Source: Perognathus longimembris pacificus
Taxonomy: Eukaryota; Chordata; Mammalia; Rodentia; Heteromyidae
NCBI RefSeq assembly: GCF_023159225.1
Contig: NC_063184.1
Coordinates: 13,319,528-13,383,527, forward strand
Length of the DNA stretch: 64,000 nucleotides
Direction: 5' to 3'
Under the pieces are notes generated by a model that had not been told where the DNA came from, did not search any database, and worked only from the letters and a program-made list of their open reading frames with translations. Below, piece by piece: positions 11,746 to 22,850 of the stretch (the first letter of the stretch is position 1; each line of letters begins with the position of its first letter). The translations under genes were made by a program, and so were the position numbers.

Positions 11746-12598
11746 GATTAAGAAGAGGTTATGCATAAGACCCAAAATTACAGGAGGCCTAGAAATTTAA
11801 AGGGACTTGCCAAGACTTCTGCAAAGGTATTGGCAACTATCAAACTTAGGTCTTTGTAATTTTTAGAAGTTTTACCATTTTGCCACAAAAGCCTCATGAG
11901 CATTAACAGGATTTCAATTGAACACTAGTTTGGGAAAATGAGGTTTTGGTGAAATTGGAAAAATAATAGGATGTGGGACTAAAACTCTGATAATCTTTAT
12001 TCTTGATGATTCTTTCTACTATTCCTCTGAAATTCCCAAATGATAGAATCTCAAAAGGGATTGCAAAAATTCAATGCCTCTCAAATATTCAGATGAGAAT
12101 CTACACCCTTCCCAGTAGTAAAGAGGAACAAGTAAGTTATAAAAAATAGCCCAAATGCCTATGGTCTCAACTCCTGTTGCACTCTTACTCTTCTCATTCC
12201 GTACCTGTGGCTTTATAGTAAGTTTCCTGTGATCAGCTGACAGAAGAAGAAACTGGGGCCTGCTTTACAGAACCTTTCATGGGATATTCAGGCACCATGT
12301 AAGAGTAGATAGTTGTAGCACTTTGACTCTGTACTAGGATGACCTTGAAAGGACACTGGTAAAGAGAAATTCTCCAGGTGGGCAGAACATTGAGCAGTGT
12401 CTGGTGGTTGGCTTAAAAGGAGAAGTGGCCAGTTGAGTGACTTTATAGATGTATGAGCTCTTGAGTGAATTGTTGGGCTGGCTGGTTAGGGACTTAGAAG
12501 AGACCTGACTGGAAAATTGGTCACAAGGAAATTGGGGATGAGGTAGGTGGTAGACCTCGCTGAGTGGGCATAATACCAAAAGATAACCTGAGTGGAGG
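11746..12598. other. Unassigned sequence (possible MIR trace)
   Basis: AAGGGACTTGCCAAGACTTC near 11798 could be a MIR core trace. The rest shows nothing recognisable. Confidence 0.4.
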
Positions 12599-13049
12599 TG
12601 TTATGCCAGATTTCTGGTCCCCAAAGACTACCAAGGAGCTGATACCGATGCAAATGCAGGAGAGTCTTTATTGCAAGCTCGAGCCTGGACTGCCAACCAT
12701 CACCGACACAGCAGATCTGGATTGAGAGTCCCCGACCCTCAGATAGGCAGGGTTTTTATTGTGTTACAACAGGGGCAGGGTATTTCCAACTTGGCAGATA
12801 CTTGATTGGATGGCATTTAGCAAGCAAGTCTTGTCCTATTTCTATTGGCTATCTACCCTTTCAGTTACCTATTTTGGCTTTGATATTGGGAACTGGCCTC
12901 GATATCAGGAATTGAAAACAGGTGGTCATGTAGTACTGATGCAGGGGGTTAATGCAGGGGGTAGAGCAAGTCACAAATGGGTTAAGCAAGCCGTTTACAG
13001 AAGCAGAATATTGTGGTCAGGCTGACCGAGTACCAGCTTTATTTTAACA
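12599..13049 (-). mobile_element. ERV1-type solo LTR
   Basis: A 451-bp element with inverted ends TGTTA...TAACA. On the minus strand a TATA-like AATAAAAA lies at 12753-12760 and an AATAAA polyadenylation signal at 12666-12671, followed by a U5-like segment ending CTGGCATAACA. That is the U3-R-U5 order of an LTR. No primer-binding site or polypurine tract adjoins either end, so it looks solo. The flanking 4-mers (GAGG left, ATTG right) do not match, so the expected short target-site duplication is absent or decayed. Confidence 0.8.
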
Positions 13050-13431
13050 ATTGCGACCATGTTTCCCCATTACCACTAAGCAAGCTTGAGTGGGCTAAAA
13101 CAATCCAGTACTCAATCATAAGTAAACCAACCCAACAGTTACCATGGCATTTCTACTACTATTATGGTTATTTCTATAGTCTATGTCTATGATCATTTTT
13201 TTACTGTCCGTTACCATGGTTGCTACCCAGGTATAGAGGTGAACAAGTGCTCCCTACATTTTTAAATGTCATACTACAAGAAACTAGTCTCACGGGTGGG
13301 GGTGCAGCCCTCTATCATGGAGTAATCACCAGGGTTTAGAAGCTGCTATAATTTTAACACTAAAACTTATATTTAGTTACTCCAGTTTTCAGGTTAGCCC
13401 TAACAGAGGAGGATGTTAGTAATTAAGTGAA
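13050..13431. other. Unassigned sequence between LTR and LINE-1
   Basis: No open frame of note. It could be degraded internal retroviral sequence, but I see no diagnostic motif. Confidence 0.45.
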
Positions 13432-13445
13432 AAGATGGCTCTTTT

Positions 13446-14790
13446 AAAAAAAAATTTTTTATTATCAAACTGATGTACAGAGAGGTTACAGTTTCATACG
13501 TTAGGCTTTGGATACATTTCTTGTACTGTTTGTTATGTTAACTCCTCCCTCATTCCCCCCTCCCCCTCCCCCTTTCCTTCTCCCCCCAAGAGTTGTTCAG
13601 ATGGTTTATACCAAACAGTTCTGCAAGCATTGCTTTTGTAGTCGTTTGTCTTTTTATCCTGTGTCTCTCGATTTTGGTATTCCCTTTCAATTTCCTAGTT
13701 CTAATACCAGTATACATGGTTTCCAATATACTCAGATAAGATACAGAGATAGTGTAGGTACAACCACAGGAAGGGGATACAAGAAGATCATTAATAATAG
13801 AAGCTACAGTTACACATAGCATGTTAAAAGTAGTTACAACAGTGATGTAACAATCGTTTCCATAACATGGAGTTCATTTCACTTAGCATCATCTTATGTG
13901 TTCATAGGGGTATAGCTATTACGCTCTTGTGATCCTCTGCTGTGACTTGCTTATACCTGTGCTAATTATTCCCAATAAGGGAGACCATAGAGTCCATGTT
14001 TCTTTGGGTCTGGCTCACTTCACTTAGTATAATTTTTTCCAAGTCCTTCCATTTTCTTACAAATGGGGCAATGTCATTCTTTCTGATAGAGGCATAAAAT
14101 TCCATTGTGTATATGTACCACATTTTCCTGATCCATTCGTCTACTGAGGGGCATCTGGGTTGGTTCCAGCTTCTAGCTATGACAAATTGTGCTGCGCTGA
14201 ACATTGTTGTGCTGGTGGCTTCAGTGTGATTTTGTTTGTGGTCTTTTGGATAGATACCCAAAAGTGGGGCTGCTGGTCATAGGGGAGTTCTATGTTTAGC
14301 CTTCTGAGGAATCTCCATACCACTTTCCAGAGTGGCTGAACCAGTTTACATTCCCACCACCAATGAAGTAGGGTTCCCTTTTGGCCACATCCCCTCCAAC
14401 AATTGTTATTGTTAGATTTCTTGAGATATGACATTCTTACTGGGGTGAGATGGAATCTCAACGTTGTTTTGATTTGCATTTCTTTTATGGCCAGTGATGT
14501 AGAGCACTTTTTCATATGTCTCTTGGCCATTCTCAGTTGGTTCTTTGGGGTTTTGTTTTGGAGGAGTTTAATTTTTTTAGTTCTGCATATATTTTAGATA
14601 GGAGGCCTTTGTCTGTTGTATGGCCAGTAAAGATCTTCTCCCAATCTGTGAGCTTTCTGTTTATCTTGCAAGCTATGTCCTTTGCCCTACAGAAGCTCTG
14701 CAGTTTGATGTAGTCCCATTTGTCCAACCTTTCTTTGATTTGTAGCCTTTCTGGGTCTTTGTTAAGGAAGTTCCGTCCTGTGCCAAGGAG
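13446..14790 (-). mobile_element. LINE-1, 5'-truncated, with target-site duplication
   Basis: A 1.35-kb 3' piece of a LINE-1 on the minus strand. The A-tail side (A/T-rich) is at 13446-13470 and the 3' UTR runs to about 13960, including a G-rich strand tract at 13554-13587. ORF2 C-terminal sequence follows. The direct repeat AAGATGGCTCTTTT flanks it at 13432-13445 and 14791-14804. Compared with the copy at 33609 it lacks about 65 bp near 14534. It inserted beside, probably into, ERVL-derived sequence. Confidence 0.95.
13962..14790 (-). pseudogene. LINE-1 ORF2 C-terminal fragment, broken
   Basis: This encodes the C-terminal end of LINE-1 ORF2p, downstream of the reverse transcriptase. The minus frames show [11 protein letters not shown] and then [20 protein letters not shown], typical of this region, and stop at 13962. 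The frame breaks near 14275, where one G is missing relative to the copies at 34436 and 61300 (TGCTGGTCAT versus TGCTGGGTCAT). A second lesion is the deletion near 14534. It lacks endonuclease and reverse transcriptase domains, so it is not functional. Confidence 0.95.
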
Positions 14791-15084
14791 AAGATGGCTC
14801 TTTTTTGTGTATAGCAATCATCCTTTTCCGCATGCCATTCCTGTTCTTGCACAATGGAGTCGTGTGCAAAATGGCCATGAACCACTTGGTGGAGATTATG
14901 CATGGCTTCGAAAGCATGACTGACTCGCCTTGCTGACCCACCTATGGCCATTGGTGATTGCCCAGTCAGCTGACCAAAGAGATGAGTAGTGGGTGGCTGA
15001 TAGGGTACTATTCTCCAGAGTGATTGCAGCTAATGATGGTGGATGTATTCCTTTGGATCTGTCATAGAGCAGTATTTGTTCTTA

Positions 15085-16160
15085 CTGGAATTCACATTTC
15101 CTATATATACACCTTCCTTGCATGCAATGATTGTGATAAATTACCATCCATAGACTTATAGAATGTTTGATCTGCCATCATGGTATTCAAATGGCATTGC
15201 TTCTGGTCAAGGGATTCACCTCCCAGCAAAGGATATACATAATGCTCATGGTGGTAGAATTCACTGGTTTTGCTATGACATCTTGCAGCTGCTGGCAGGA
15301 CAGTGGGGTGGAAGACTCTGTTATGGTGCCATAACTTCCATCAAGCTGGGCCAAGCTTCCCCAGGAGACTGTGATACTGTGAATTGAATAGGTGGCATTT
15401 TTCTCTGTCATTAGAATCAAGGGATTGAAGAATCATGTGGTGAACATGGTAGTGACACCACCCACGATTACTCTTAGTGACTCATTAACAAAATTTTTGT
15501 TTCTTGTTCCCATGACCTTACTTTGTGCTGACCTAGAGGCCTTTGTCCTAAAGGGAGGAATGTTTCAATCGGGAGACACAATGGTTCCATTGAACTGGAA
15601 GTGAATTCTGCTCCCTGGATGCTGTGGCTTCCTTATGCCTCTGAACGGACAAGCAAAGAAGGAAGCTACTGTGCTGGCTGGGGTGGTGGACCTGTTTGCA
15701 ATCAGGGGCCATCGGATAGCTACTTCCTAGTGTCTGGGTCTAGAAGATCCCCTAAGGTGCCTTTTGGTATTAACATGTTCTGTGATTAGGGTCGATGGAA
15801 AACTATTACAGTTGCCATAACTAATGTACTGTTAATTGTACAGACCGTTTAGGAATGAAGGTTTGTATTACCTGGCCCAGTATAAAACCATAAGTAGCTA
15901 ATAGCACTTGGTGAAACAAAGGGAAAACAGAATAAGTAGAGGGAGAAAGTAATTATAAGTAACCACAGATGACCACATGGGCAACTATATAAACAATTGT
16001 CAGGAGTATTTCTTCTTTATTTACTTATGATTGTATTTGTGCATTTAGGTGTTTTCTGTGCACATATGTAAATATACTAAGCCAGTGTTCTCAAGTTGCT
16101 TATTATGTAACCTAAGAGGTATCATAGTGTTAAGTGTTGTTAATTTTACATCACTTGCCT
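15085..16160 (+). pseudogene. Decayed ERVL (class III endogenous retrovirus) pol remnant: integrase and dUTPase
   Basis: An old copy of the 3' part of an ERVL pol. At 15170-15290 it resembles the integrase core around the second catalytic Asp. The frame reads GQGIHLPAKD, so a Gly stands where the family has Asp. Near 15515-15605 the segment ALKGG-like to SGDTMVPLNWK resembles the ERVL-type dUTPase start, and 15605-15790 resembles the rest of that domain in degraded form. Stops and frame changes occur around 15388, 15605 and 15789, so nothing is translatable as a unit. An MLT2-type LTR lies in the same orientation about 540 bp downstream, as expected for the 3' end of such a provirus. Assignment is by remembered family features; an ERVL library match would confirm it. 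Confidence 0.75.
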
Positions 16161-16500
16161 TTTTTTTTTTTAAAATTTGGTTGGTCCAGGTCTTGAACTC
16201 GGCCTGGGAGCCTGCCCCTGAGCTTTTCTGCTTAAGTCTAGCACTCTGCCACTTTGAGCTCCACTTGTGGATTTCTGGTGATTAATTGGAGATGAGCATC
16301 TCAATGGATGTTTCTGCTTGGGCTGGCTTTAAACTGTGATCTTCAGATCTCAGCCTCCTGAGTAGTTAGGATTACAAGTGTGAGCCATGAGCATCTCAAT
16401 GGATGTTTCTGCCTGGGCTGGCTTTAAACTGTGATCTTCAGATCTCAGCCTCCTGAGTAGTTAGGATTACAAGTGTGAGCCACCGGTGCCTTGCCTGGCA
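16160..16500 (-). mobile_element. Composite SINE with internal tandem duplication
   Basis: A reverse-oriented composite SINE whose linker and head are present twice: 16292-16386 and 16387-16481, period 95. One base difference is evident (CTTGGG versus CCTGGG), so the duplication is much younger than the SINE. It interrupts the ERVL internal-to-LTR interval. Confidence 0.9.
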
Positions 16501-16696
16501 CATCCTATTATTGCACTTAAATGATGGGATCTTGTGAAGTATAAACATTGCCCATGCACTTGTGTCTTCCTTCTGGAGAAAGGCTAGTGTGTTTGGAGAT
16601 ATATATATGAAGTATGATACAAGGAATAATTACAAGCTTGTTACTGTGAGATTAGGTATAATGTAAGATGATGTATATCAATAAAAAGAGCAGGTT

Positions 16697-16835
16697 TGTG
16701 GTAGTTAATTGGTTTATGTGTCAATTTCAGTTGGCCACAGGTACTAAGATACTTGATTCAACCTTATTCTGATTGTGTCATACTGATGACATCTCATTTT
16801 AAAACTTTGAGAGATATCTAATTTTAAAGGCAAGA
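16697..16835 (+). mobile_element. MLT2-type (ERVL) LTR 5' part
   Basis: It starts TGTGGTAGTTAATTGGTTTA and continues TGTGTCAATTTCAGTTGGCC, the opening of MLT2-like LTRs. Only about 140 bp is recognisable before a composite SINE starts at 16858. Confidence 0.75.
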
Positions 16836-16857
16836 GAACCAGTGACCTGGTACTAGA

Positions 16858-17088
16858 CAACTAGGTGCCTATGTTCTTAGCTGCTCCAGAGGCTGAGATC
16901 TGAGTATTGTGGTTCAAAGTCAGTATGGGCAGGAAAGTCTGTGAGACTCTTATTGCTATTAATGACCCAGAAGCCAGAAGCTGAGCTCTGGCTCAAATGG
17001 TAGAAAAGTAGCCTTGAGCATAAAAGCTCAGGGGCAGCACGCAGAACCTGGGTTCAAGCCCCAAAACTGGCACCAAAAAAAAAAATGA
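16858..17088 (+). mobile_element. Composite SINE
   Basis: The diverged head (AGGCTGAGATCTGAGTATTG) is followed by the right monomer (CTCTGGCTCAAATGGTAG) and ends CAAAACTGGCACC plus an A tail. Confidence 0.85.
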
Positions 17089-18204
17089 CAAAGCCAACTA
17101 CTTACTCAGGATAAAGAGCTCATTCATCTAAGCATGGACCTAGAATTTTAAACACCTAATCCATTACTCTCTTCACAATACCCCACCTTTTATTACTCAT
17201 CTCCTGAAATGAAAAAGGTTTAGAGTCATGTCTCCCATTTACTTAGCCCATGTAGCCTCAGTATTTTCTCAAAAAGAATCAAGATTTCCTTTTGGTAAAT
17301 TAGACCATTTGAACCAAATGATGGTAAATTAGAAAACTATGTGAATTTTAGCATTTCCAAACTATCAAAGAACACACAGTAACCCAGTTTCCTTGCTCAC
17401 AAATAACTTTGTTGATAGATGAGAATTGGATGCTCATTGGGGCCGTTTTAATGAATCCGTAAAATTTAAGGATAATTAATGTTCTAAAGCACTTCAAAAC
17501 AGTTGATCTGGAACACTTAAGTAGGTCATGAATTTTTAGTAATTTAATATATTTGTTTCTTTTTAGAAAACTCTATTAGATAGATAGATATAAAGGTGAA
17601 GTTGAATCTCATCTTGATCAAATTGTACCACATATAGTGTTGACATTGGAATTAGGGTAATTTTCTATGCTGTATTTATCTACAGTTTTATATTGTCTCT
17701 ACTTTTAGATGTTAAGATTGATTTTTCATTGCAGAGAATAAGATAAATGCCTTTATATCATCAAACTTCTAATATGTATTGAGCCTTTGGTGGACAAACT
17801 CTAGCTCATGAACACACTCATTGTCCAAGGAGATGCATTATGTTTTGGGAAGTGGGAAGATAATGGGGTATTAGCATGACATGAATCTTGGTTTTAAGTT
17901 TATATATATATATATATATACACACACATATACATACATATACATACATGTATATATATATACACACACATATATCTATTAGGAGAGAACACATGTAAAG
18001 AATTACAATGTGTGAGGATCATTGTGTTTCATAAAAGAAGTCCATGAACAGAATTCTATGAGACTTGGGAGAAAAGAGTTGTTACTGTTGCCTGAGAAAG
18101 GTTCATGGATATCTGTCTGGAGGAGCTGGCATTTGATCTCTGATCTTAAAGCCAAACTAGATTTGAACAAGAGAGGCCTTGAGGGTTTCAGTCATGCCTG
18201 TGAA
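17089..18204. other. Unassigned sequence with TA/CA/CATA microsatellite
   Basis: A compound TA, CACACATA, TACATA tract lies at 17901-17975. Otherwise no repeat or gene is recognised. Confidence 0.5.
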
Positions 18205-18272
18205 TTAAAGTGGGTAAATGATCTAGTCTTTACACAATGTCTGGCACCTAGTAGAGTGTCAATAAATGCATG
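18205..18272 (-). mobile_element. MIR or L2 terminal fragment
   Basis: ACAATGTCTGGCACCTAGTA followed by GTCAATAAATGCATGAGGAG is the 'tgcctggcacatagtaggtgctcaataaatg' terminus shared by MIR (reverse) and L2 (forward). The strand depends on which family it is. Confidence 0.6.
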
Positions 18273-19535
18273 AGGAGTAAGTACATAAACCACAAGTTGA
18301 CTGTTACTGCCTGCTTGTCTGCCTTGTGAATGATGTCAGAGAAGTCACTGGAGAACATTTGCCCAAGAGCTAACTTGAACAGTATTTCTTCACTTACCAA
18401 GGGCTTTAACTGCTTTGCTTCCCCGTATTCAACTTCTCATAAACACTGGCCACCATGCTTTGTCTCTAAAACATGGTGCAGCTGCTGGGTGGCCCTTCCA
18501 CCCACCCCTAACGGAGTCAGCTGTTCACCAGAGAGTAGGATTGATGTCCGACCAACAGATGATCCTGTGCAGGGAATGAGAGGAGAGGAGGGGCAGCTGG
18601 GAGGCGATTCGTGCTGTGGCTTGGCTTGATTGCATTAAATGGGTGGAGATGGATGGAAGCTTAGTTTCAAGCCAGTTCTGAAGATAGGTAATTTGTGTAA
18701 AATAGTTCTAAAGTGCTGTGTCTGTGGCAGGAAGTGGAGTGGAGAGCTGAGTCCAGTGCCATTATAGATCACATGCTTACGACCTGGGTAACAATGAGGT
18801 TTTAACCTTCACGTGGGACCCAGATATATAAGCCCATGTCATGAATAGGGCAAGGTAGGTATAGGATAAAAGACTTCAAACTACCTTAGCCAAGGACTAG
18901 ACCAGTCATCATTTTAACAATTCTGTAGGATGTGTGAAAGAGGAAGCATTCCTACAGATGATTTTGACGGGAAGACCGTATGTTCTTTCTCAGGCGTTTC
19001 CCCTCTCTCCAGCATTTGTCTCTCTGAGTGTTCTTCCTTGCTCAAACTTACGTCCTCTTTTATGACAGTTTTCTTGATTGTCTTCTTTTTTTCTGGTCTC
19101 TTCCCCTCAGAATCCTTTCTTGCTTGGGCTGGCAAGAACAGCCCCATGAGTTTTATTGGATCTCTTTTTATTATTATTATTTTTTAATGTCTTGATATTG
19201 ATGGTGTCCTCTGTTTGGAGGAAACTTCTGTGCTGACTTTCAGCTCTGGGGTTTTGAGTTGTAGTTACTGGGTGGTCATCCCAAATAAAATGTGTTAGTG
19301 TCACCTTCTACATAGTACCTCCAAGACTGACTCTATTGGCTCATTCTATTCCTCCTGATAGCAGTCTGCTGTTTTATTTTCTGTCTTGCTGTCATCCAGT
19401 TCATGCTTTTCTATAAGTCTTACATTTGTTAGTTTAAAAAGCCTTGTAGTTATTCCTAATCAGCATTACAAATATCTTAATTTAGGCTCAAATGACCACT
19501 TTTAGGCTATTATGTATAGTAATCTCTGAGCTGGT
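18273..19535. other. Unassigned sequence
   Basis: Includes a GC-richer stretch at about 18400-18640 with a 99-residue plus frame of no recognisable family. No splice-supported exon could be argued. Confidence 0.45.
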
Positions 19536-19567
19536 GTGTGTGTGTGCGCGAGTGTGCGCGCGCACGC
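19536..19567. repeat. Alternating GT / CG purine-pyrimidine tract
   Basis: GTGTGTGTGTGCGCG followed by GTGTGCGCGCGCACGC is a nearly perfect alternating purine-pyrimidine run with several CpG steps, of the kind able to adopt Z-DNA. Confidence 0.85.
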
Positions 19568-19785
19568 TCTTGAGGCTTGAACTAGGGCCTGGGCACTATA
19601 GCTGAGCATTTTAGCTCAAGTCCAGCACGCCACCACTGGAGCCCCAGCTCCCCTTTTGCTTTCTGGTGATAAATTAGACGCGAGTCTCATGGGCTTTCCT
19701 GCCCAGGCTGGCTTCAAATTGTGATCTGCAGATCTCAGCATTCTGAGTAGCTAGATTACAGGCATGAACCATAGGCACTCTACTT
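19568..19785 (-). mobile_element. Composite SINE
   Basis: GAGGCTTGAACTAGGGCCTG starts the right monomer and TTCTGAGTAGCTAGATTACA marks the head, in reverse. It directly abuts the GT/CG tract. Confidence 0.85.
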
Positions 19786-19849
19786 TTTTTTTTTTTTTCA
19801 ACAGACAAGAGCTGGTTATTGAGGAACAGTGAGGGGAACACTACTTTTG

Positions 19850-20240
19850 AGCTGGTTTTGATTGCATTTTTTTTTCTGCTTAAAAACCTGAATTGACTGT
19901 TTTTCCTTTGGTCTTTCTTGGTCTGATACTAAAAGCCTTTCACAATGGAGCTCCTTTCCATATTCCCAGACTTCCCTCTTTTCTCCTTTTCCCCTCTGTG
20001 ATATGTTCCTGCTAGTATGGAACACGCAAACAGCCTTCTGACTTCAGGTCTCTTGGAGGCCAGTTCAGATACTGGTCTTCCTGTCCAAAACGAATTTCTT
20101 CTTCCCCTGAATCTTTAGGTTACTTTCTAATGATAGTATGATCTGCCTTCATTACTTTTTGTGTCAACTTCTTGAAGGTTTGGATTCATTTTGGTTTTGT
20201 GTTTCTGTCCTTCATACAGCCTAGGGCAGAGTCCCCTATG
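19850..20240 (+). mobile_element. L2 LINE 3'-region relic
   Basis: TCTGCTTAAAAACCTGAATT, then AAAAGCCTTTCACAATGGAG, then CAACTTCTTGAAGGTTTGGA and TACAGCCTAGGGCAGAGTC follow the L2 3'-end order ('ctgcttaaaacccttcagtgg ... ctccttgagggcaggga ... agcacagtgc'). Strongly diverged. Confidence 0.6.
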
Positions 20241-20819
20241 ATTTAACAAGTTTGTAAAAAATAAGTAAACTCATGGAGAAGTTTAACAGAGTCTACTTGG
20301 AAGAAATGAGGAGATACCATGGTAGTTTCAGTCCTATAGAAACATTGAATTGGGAATCACCTTAATTCTAAAATATATCTAAAATTTTAAGATTTGTTAG
20401 TCATGTATGCACTCAGAATTATGTTAATTTAGGACAATTGTATCTTGAGAGCTAAATCATTATACACTTAGAAGGAAAATCCATACAGTGACTGATCTCA
20501 AAACCATTTCAGAGAAAGCAAGAATGTTTTGAGATAGGATAGTGTTCAACTATCACTGATTAGAATACCATTTTTTTCTTCTTACACTGATTGAATATTC
20601 ACTAGTCAAAAACTCCTTATGTAAATGAAAACAACTTAGGCTCCAGAGTTTACCTTTACTTCATTTGCTTATTGCTAGAATTTGTAGTTCTCCATATCTA
20701 CCACAGTTATACCAGCTTATAATTTGGATTTCATATCTATGTAAATCTTACAGATTTTGATATTTGTATGCATTAACTTGAAGACCATTGGAATATTGAT
20801 TGTTATACTAACCATTGTT
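20241..20819. other. Unassigned AT-rich sequence
   Basis: No gene or repeat recognised. Confidence 0.5.
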
Positions 20820-20834
20820 TAAAACACTAATTCT

Positions 20835-21039
20835 TTTTTTTTTTTTGGCCAGTCCTGGGCCTTGGACTCAGGGCCTGAGCACTGTCCCTGGCTTCTTCCT
20901 GCTCAAGGCTAGCACTCTGCCACTTGAGCCACAGCGCCGCTTCTGGCCGTTTTCTGTATATGTGGTGCTGGGGAATCGAACCTAGGGCCTCGTGTATCCG
21001 AGGCAGGCACTCTTGCCACTAGGCTATATCCCCAGCCCC
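20835..21039 (-). mobile_element. IDL-Geo-type SINE with target-site duplication
   Basis: A full reverse-oriented dimer with a T run at its left edge. The direct repeat TAAAACACTAATTCT lies at 20820-20834 and 21040-21054. Little divergence, hence a young copy. Confidence 0.95.
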
Positions 21040-21054
21040 TAAAACACTAATTCT

Positions 21055-22089
21055 AAGCATACAGGAAATTTGAAATGCTGTGATGGTATCCATTTTTGTG
21101 CTTAAAAAATGATTTCCTGTGACTTTGGATGCCCTTATTATGGTTAGTACTCTCATTTCAAGTATTATTTCTGCTTTTACTCATCCAACTTTTTTTTTTG
21201 GTATTTAATAAAATGCAATTAGCAGATCATCTGTTATAAAATGGTAGCTGTCAGCCCAGCGTTTGCATACTTCAGTTCCCCATGGGCCAGACCCTCTGAC
21301 CTTCCATCAGTAGGCTTAGCCTGGCCCCTGCCTGCTACAATGCCTTCTAATCCTATGGTAGAAACACCTGCCCATCTCCAGTCATCCTGTCAGTCTTGCT
21401 GCAGCCCTTGGGCTGCAGTGTCATAGTTGAAGTTCTGTTCATTTCTGTGCCATGGCTCTTCAATCAGACTTAATCCTTGCTTTGTGCTGTAGCTTTGGCA
21501 CATGTAGCCGTGTGCTCAGCTGAGACATCATGTTGATGATCACCAGTGTCCTCTGCTTCGTCAGTCCTTGAAGTTGGAGTTTTATTCATATGCCCCCTTT
21601 AAATCAGATAACCGGTTCAGCCCTTACATTTCAGCCCAAAGTGAGGGACTCTAAAGTAAGGGATTCTGAATCTCCCCTACTTTTCCTCTTCCTGCTGTCC
21701 TGCTCCCCACATTTGGCGAAACACCTTCGTCCCTTCAGGTTTGCACCGCCATCGCCACTGGCTTCTCTGGACTGGCCTTTCAATGGATGGCTTTGATCTC
21801 CACAGTGAAAATTCCTTTGTGCGCTTCTCACTCCAGGCAACTGGCTCCTGAGGACTCATCCTAAGTCAGAGGGCCACATTTCTGGAGACCTCGTAACTAA
21901 CTAGGACTATGTTGGGCTATGAAAGGTATATCCATTCTCCTCATTTACTAGGACTGGTCTTGTTTTAATTCTTAACAGAGCCCTTCTCCTAAAAGAATCT
22001 CAATTTGGGTAACAAATGTTATAATATGATCATCTAATCTCTTCCTAAAATGTGATAGTAATTGGATTCTTACATCTTAAAATAGTATT
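21055..22089. other. Unassigned sequence with a GC-richer core
   Basis: Positions 21240-21880 are GC-richer than the flanks and contain scattered CpGs. A short imperfect tandem (GAGGGACTCTAAAGTA / AAGGGATTCTGAATC) sits near 21641-21672. Open frames are at most 69 residues. No family recognised. Confidence 0.45.
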
Positions 22090-22330
22090 TATTTATTTAT
22101 GGTAGTTGTGGGACTTGAACTCAGGTCCTGGGGGCTGTCTCTGAGCTCTTCTTGTTCAACACTAGTGTTCTAACACTTTGAGCTCCAGCACCACTTCTGT
22201 TTTTTTGGTAATTCATTGGAAGTAAAAGTCTCATGGACTTTGCTGCTTGGGCTGGCTTTGAACCAAGATCCTCAGATCTCAGCCTCCAGACTAGCTAGGA
22301 TTACAGGCCTGAGACATGAGCACTTGGCTT
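22090..22330 (-). mobile_element. Composite SINE
   Basis: The right monomer (GGGACTTGAACTCAGGTCCT) and reverse head (CTAGCTAGGATTACAGGCC) are both present. Confidence 0.85.
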
Positions 22331-22349
22331 TTAAATTTTGTTTCTACCT

Positions 22350-22850
22350 TTATGTAGTTGTACAAAGGAGTTGCCATTCAACAAAGTATATAAATACAGC
22401 AAATCTTTAATTTTTTAACTAATTTTTAAGTAGTTGTGCAAAAGAGTTACCATTCAACAAGGCAGTTTATAAATCAGTGCGCTTTGATCAGTGTTATCCC
22501 TTCCAACATTTTCAACCAACCCCCACTTCACCTTCTCTTGCTTTTCTTAATTTCGTAGAATATGTATTGCATTTTTTTTGCCATCTAACAAAGTGGTTTA
22601 TGTATACAATTCATCTTGATCTGTGTCATCTCTTCAACTCACTCCTTACCTTATTTCTCTTAATTTTGTGGCATATACAATGAAAATTGTGAACGTGGAT
22701 CAATGTCGCCCCTTTCATCATTCTTCTTATCCCTCCTACCCACACTTGAATATTCTTAATTTTGTAGGATATACATTGAATTTTATGACTATATTTTCTT
22801 CCTTTCTATTCTCATTTATCTATTCCTCCTCTTGATCCTCCCACTTTTGG
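22350..22850 (-). mobile_element. Old LINE-like 3' region, type Y, with internal repeats
   Basis: TAGTTGTACAAAGGAGTTGC occurs at 22357 and a second version, TAGTTGTGCAAAAGAGTTAC, at 22432. A 'gatcagtgttatccc' module recurs at 22486, 22618 and 22698, and a 'cttaattttgtaggatatacattg' module follows each. It is a 3' UTR made of imperfect internal repeats, on the minus strand. Confidence 0.6.

Noticed and set aside
13050..13431. Internal sequence of the ERV1-type element
   Set aside because: No primer-binding site, polypurine tract or gag/pol similarity could be seen next to the LTR.
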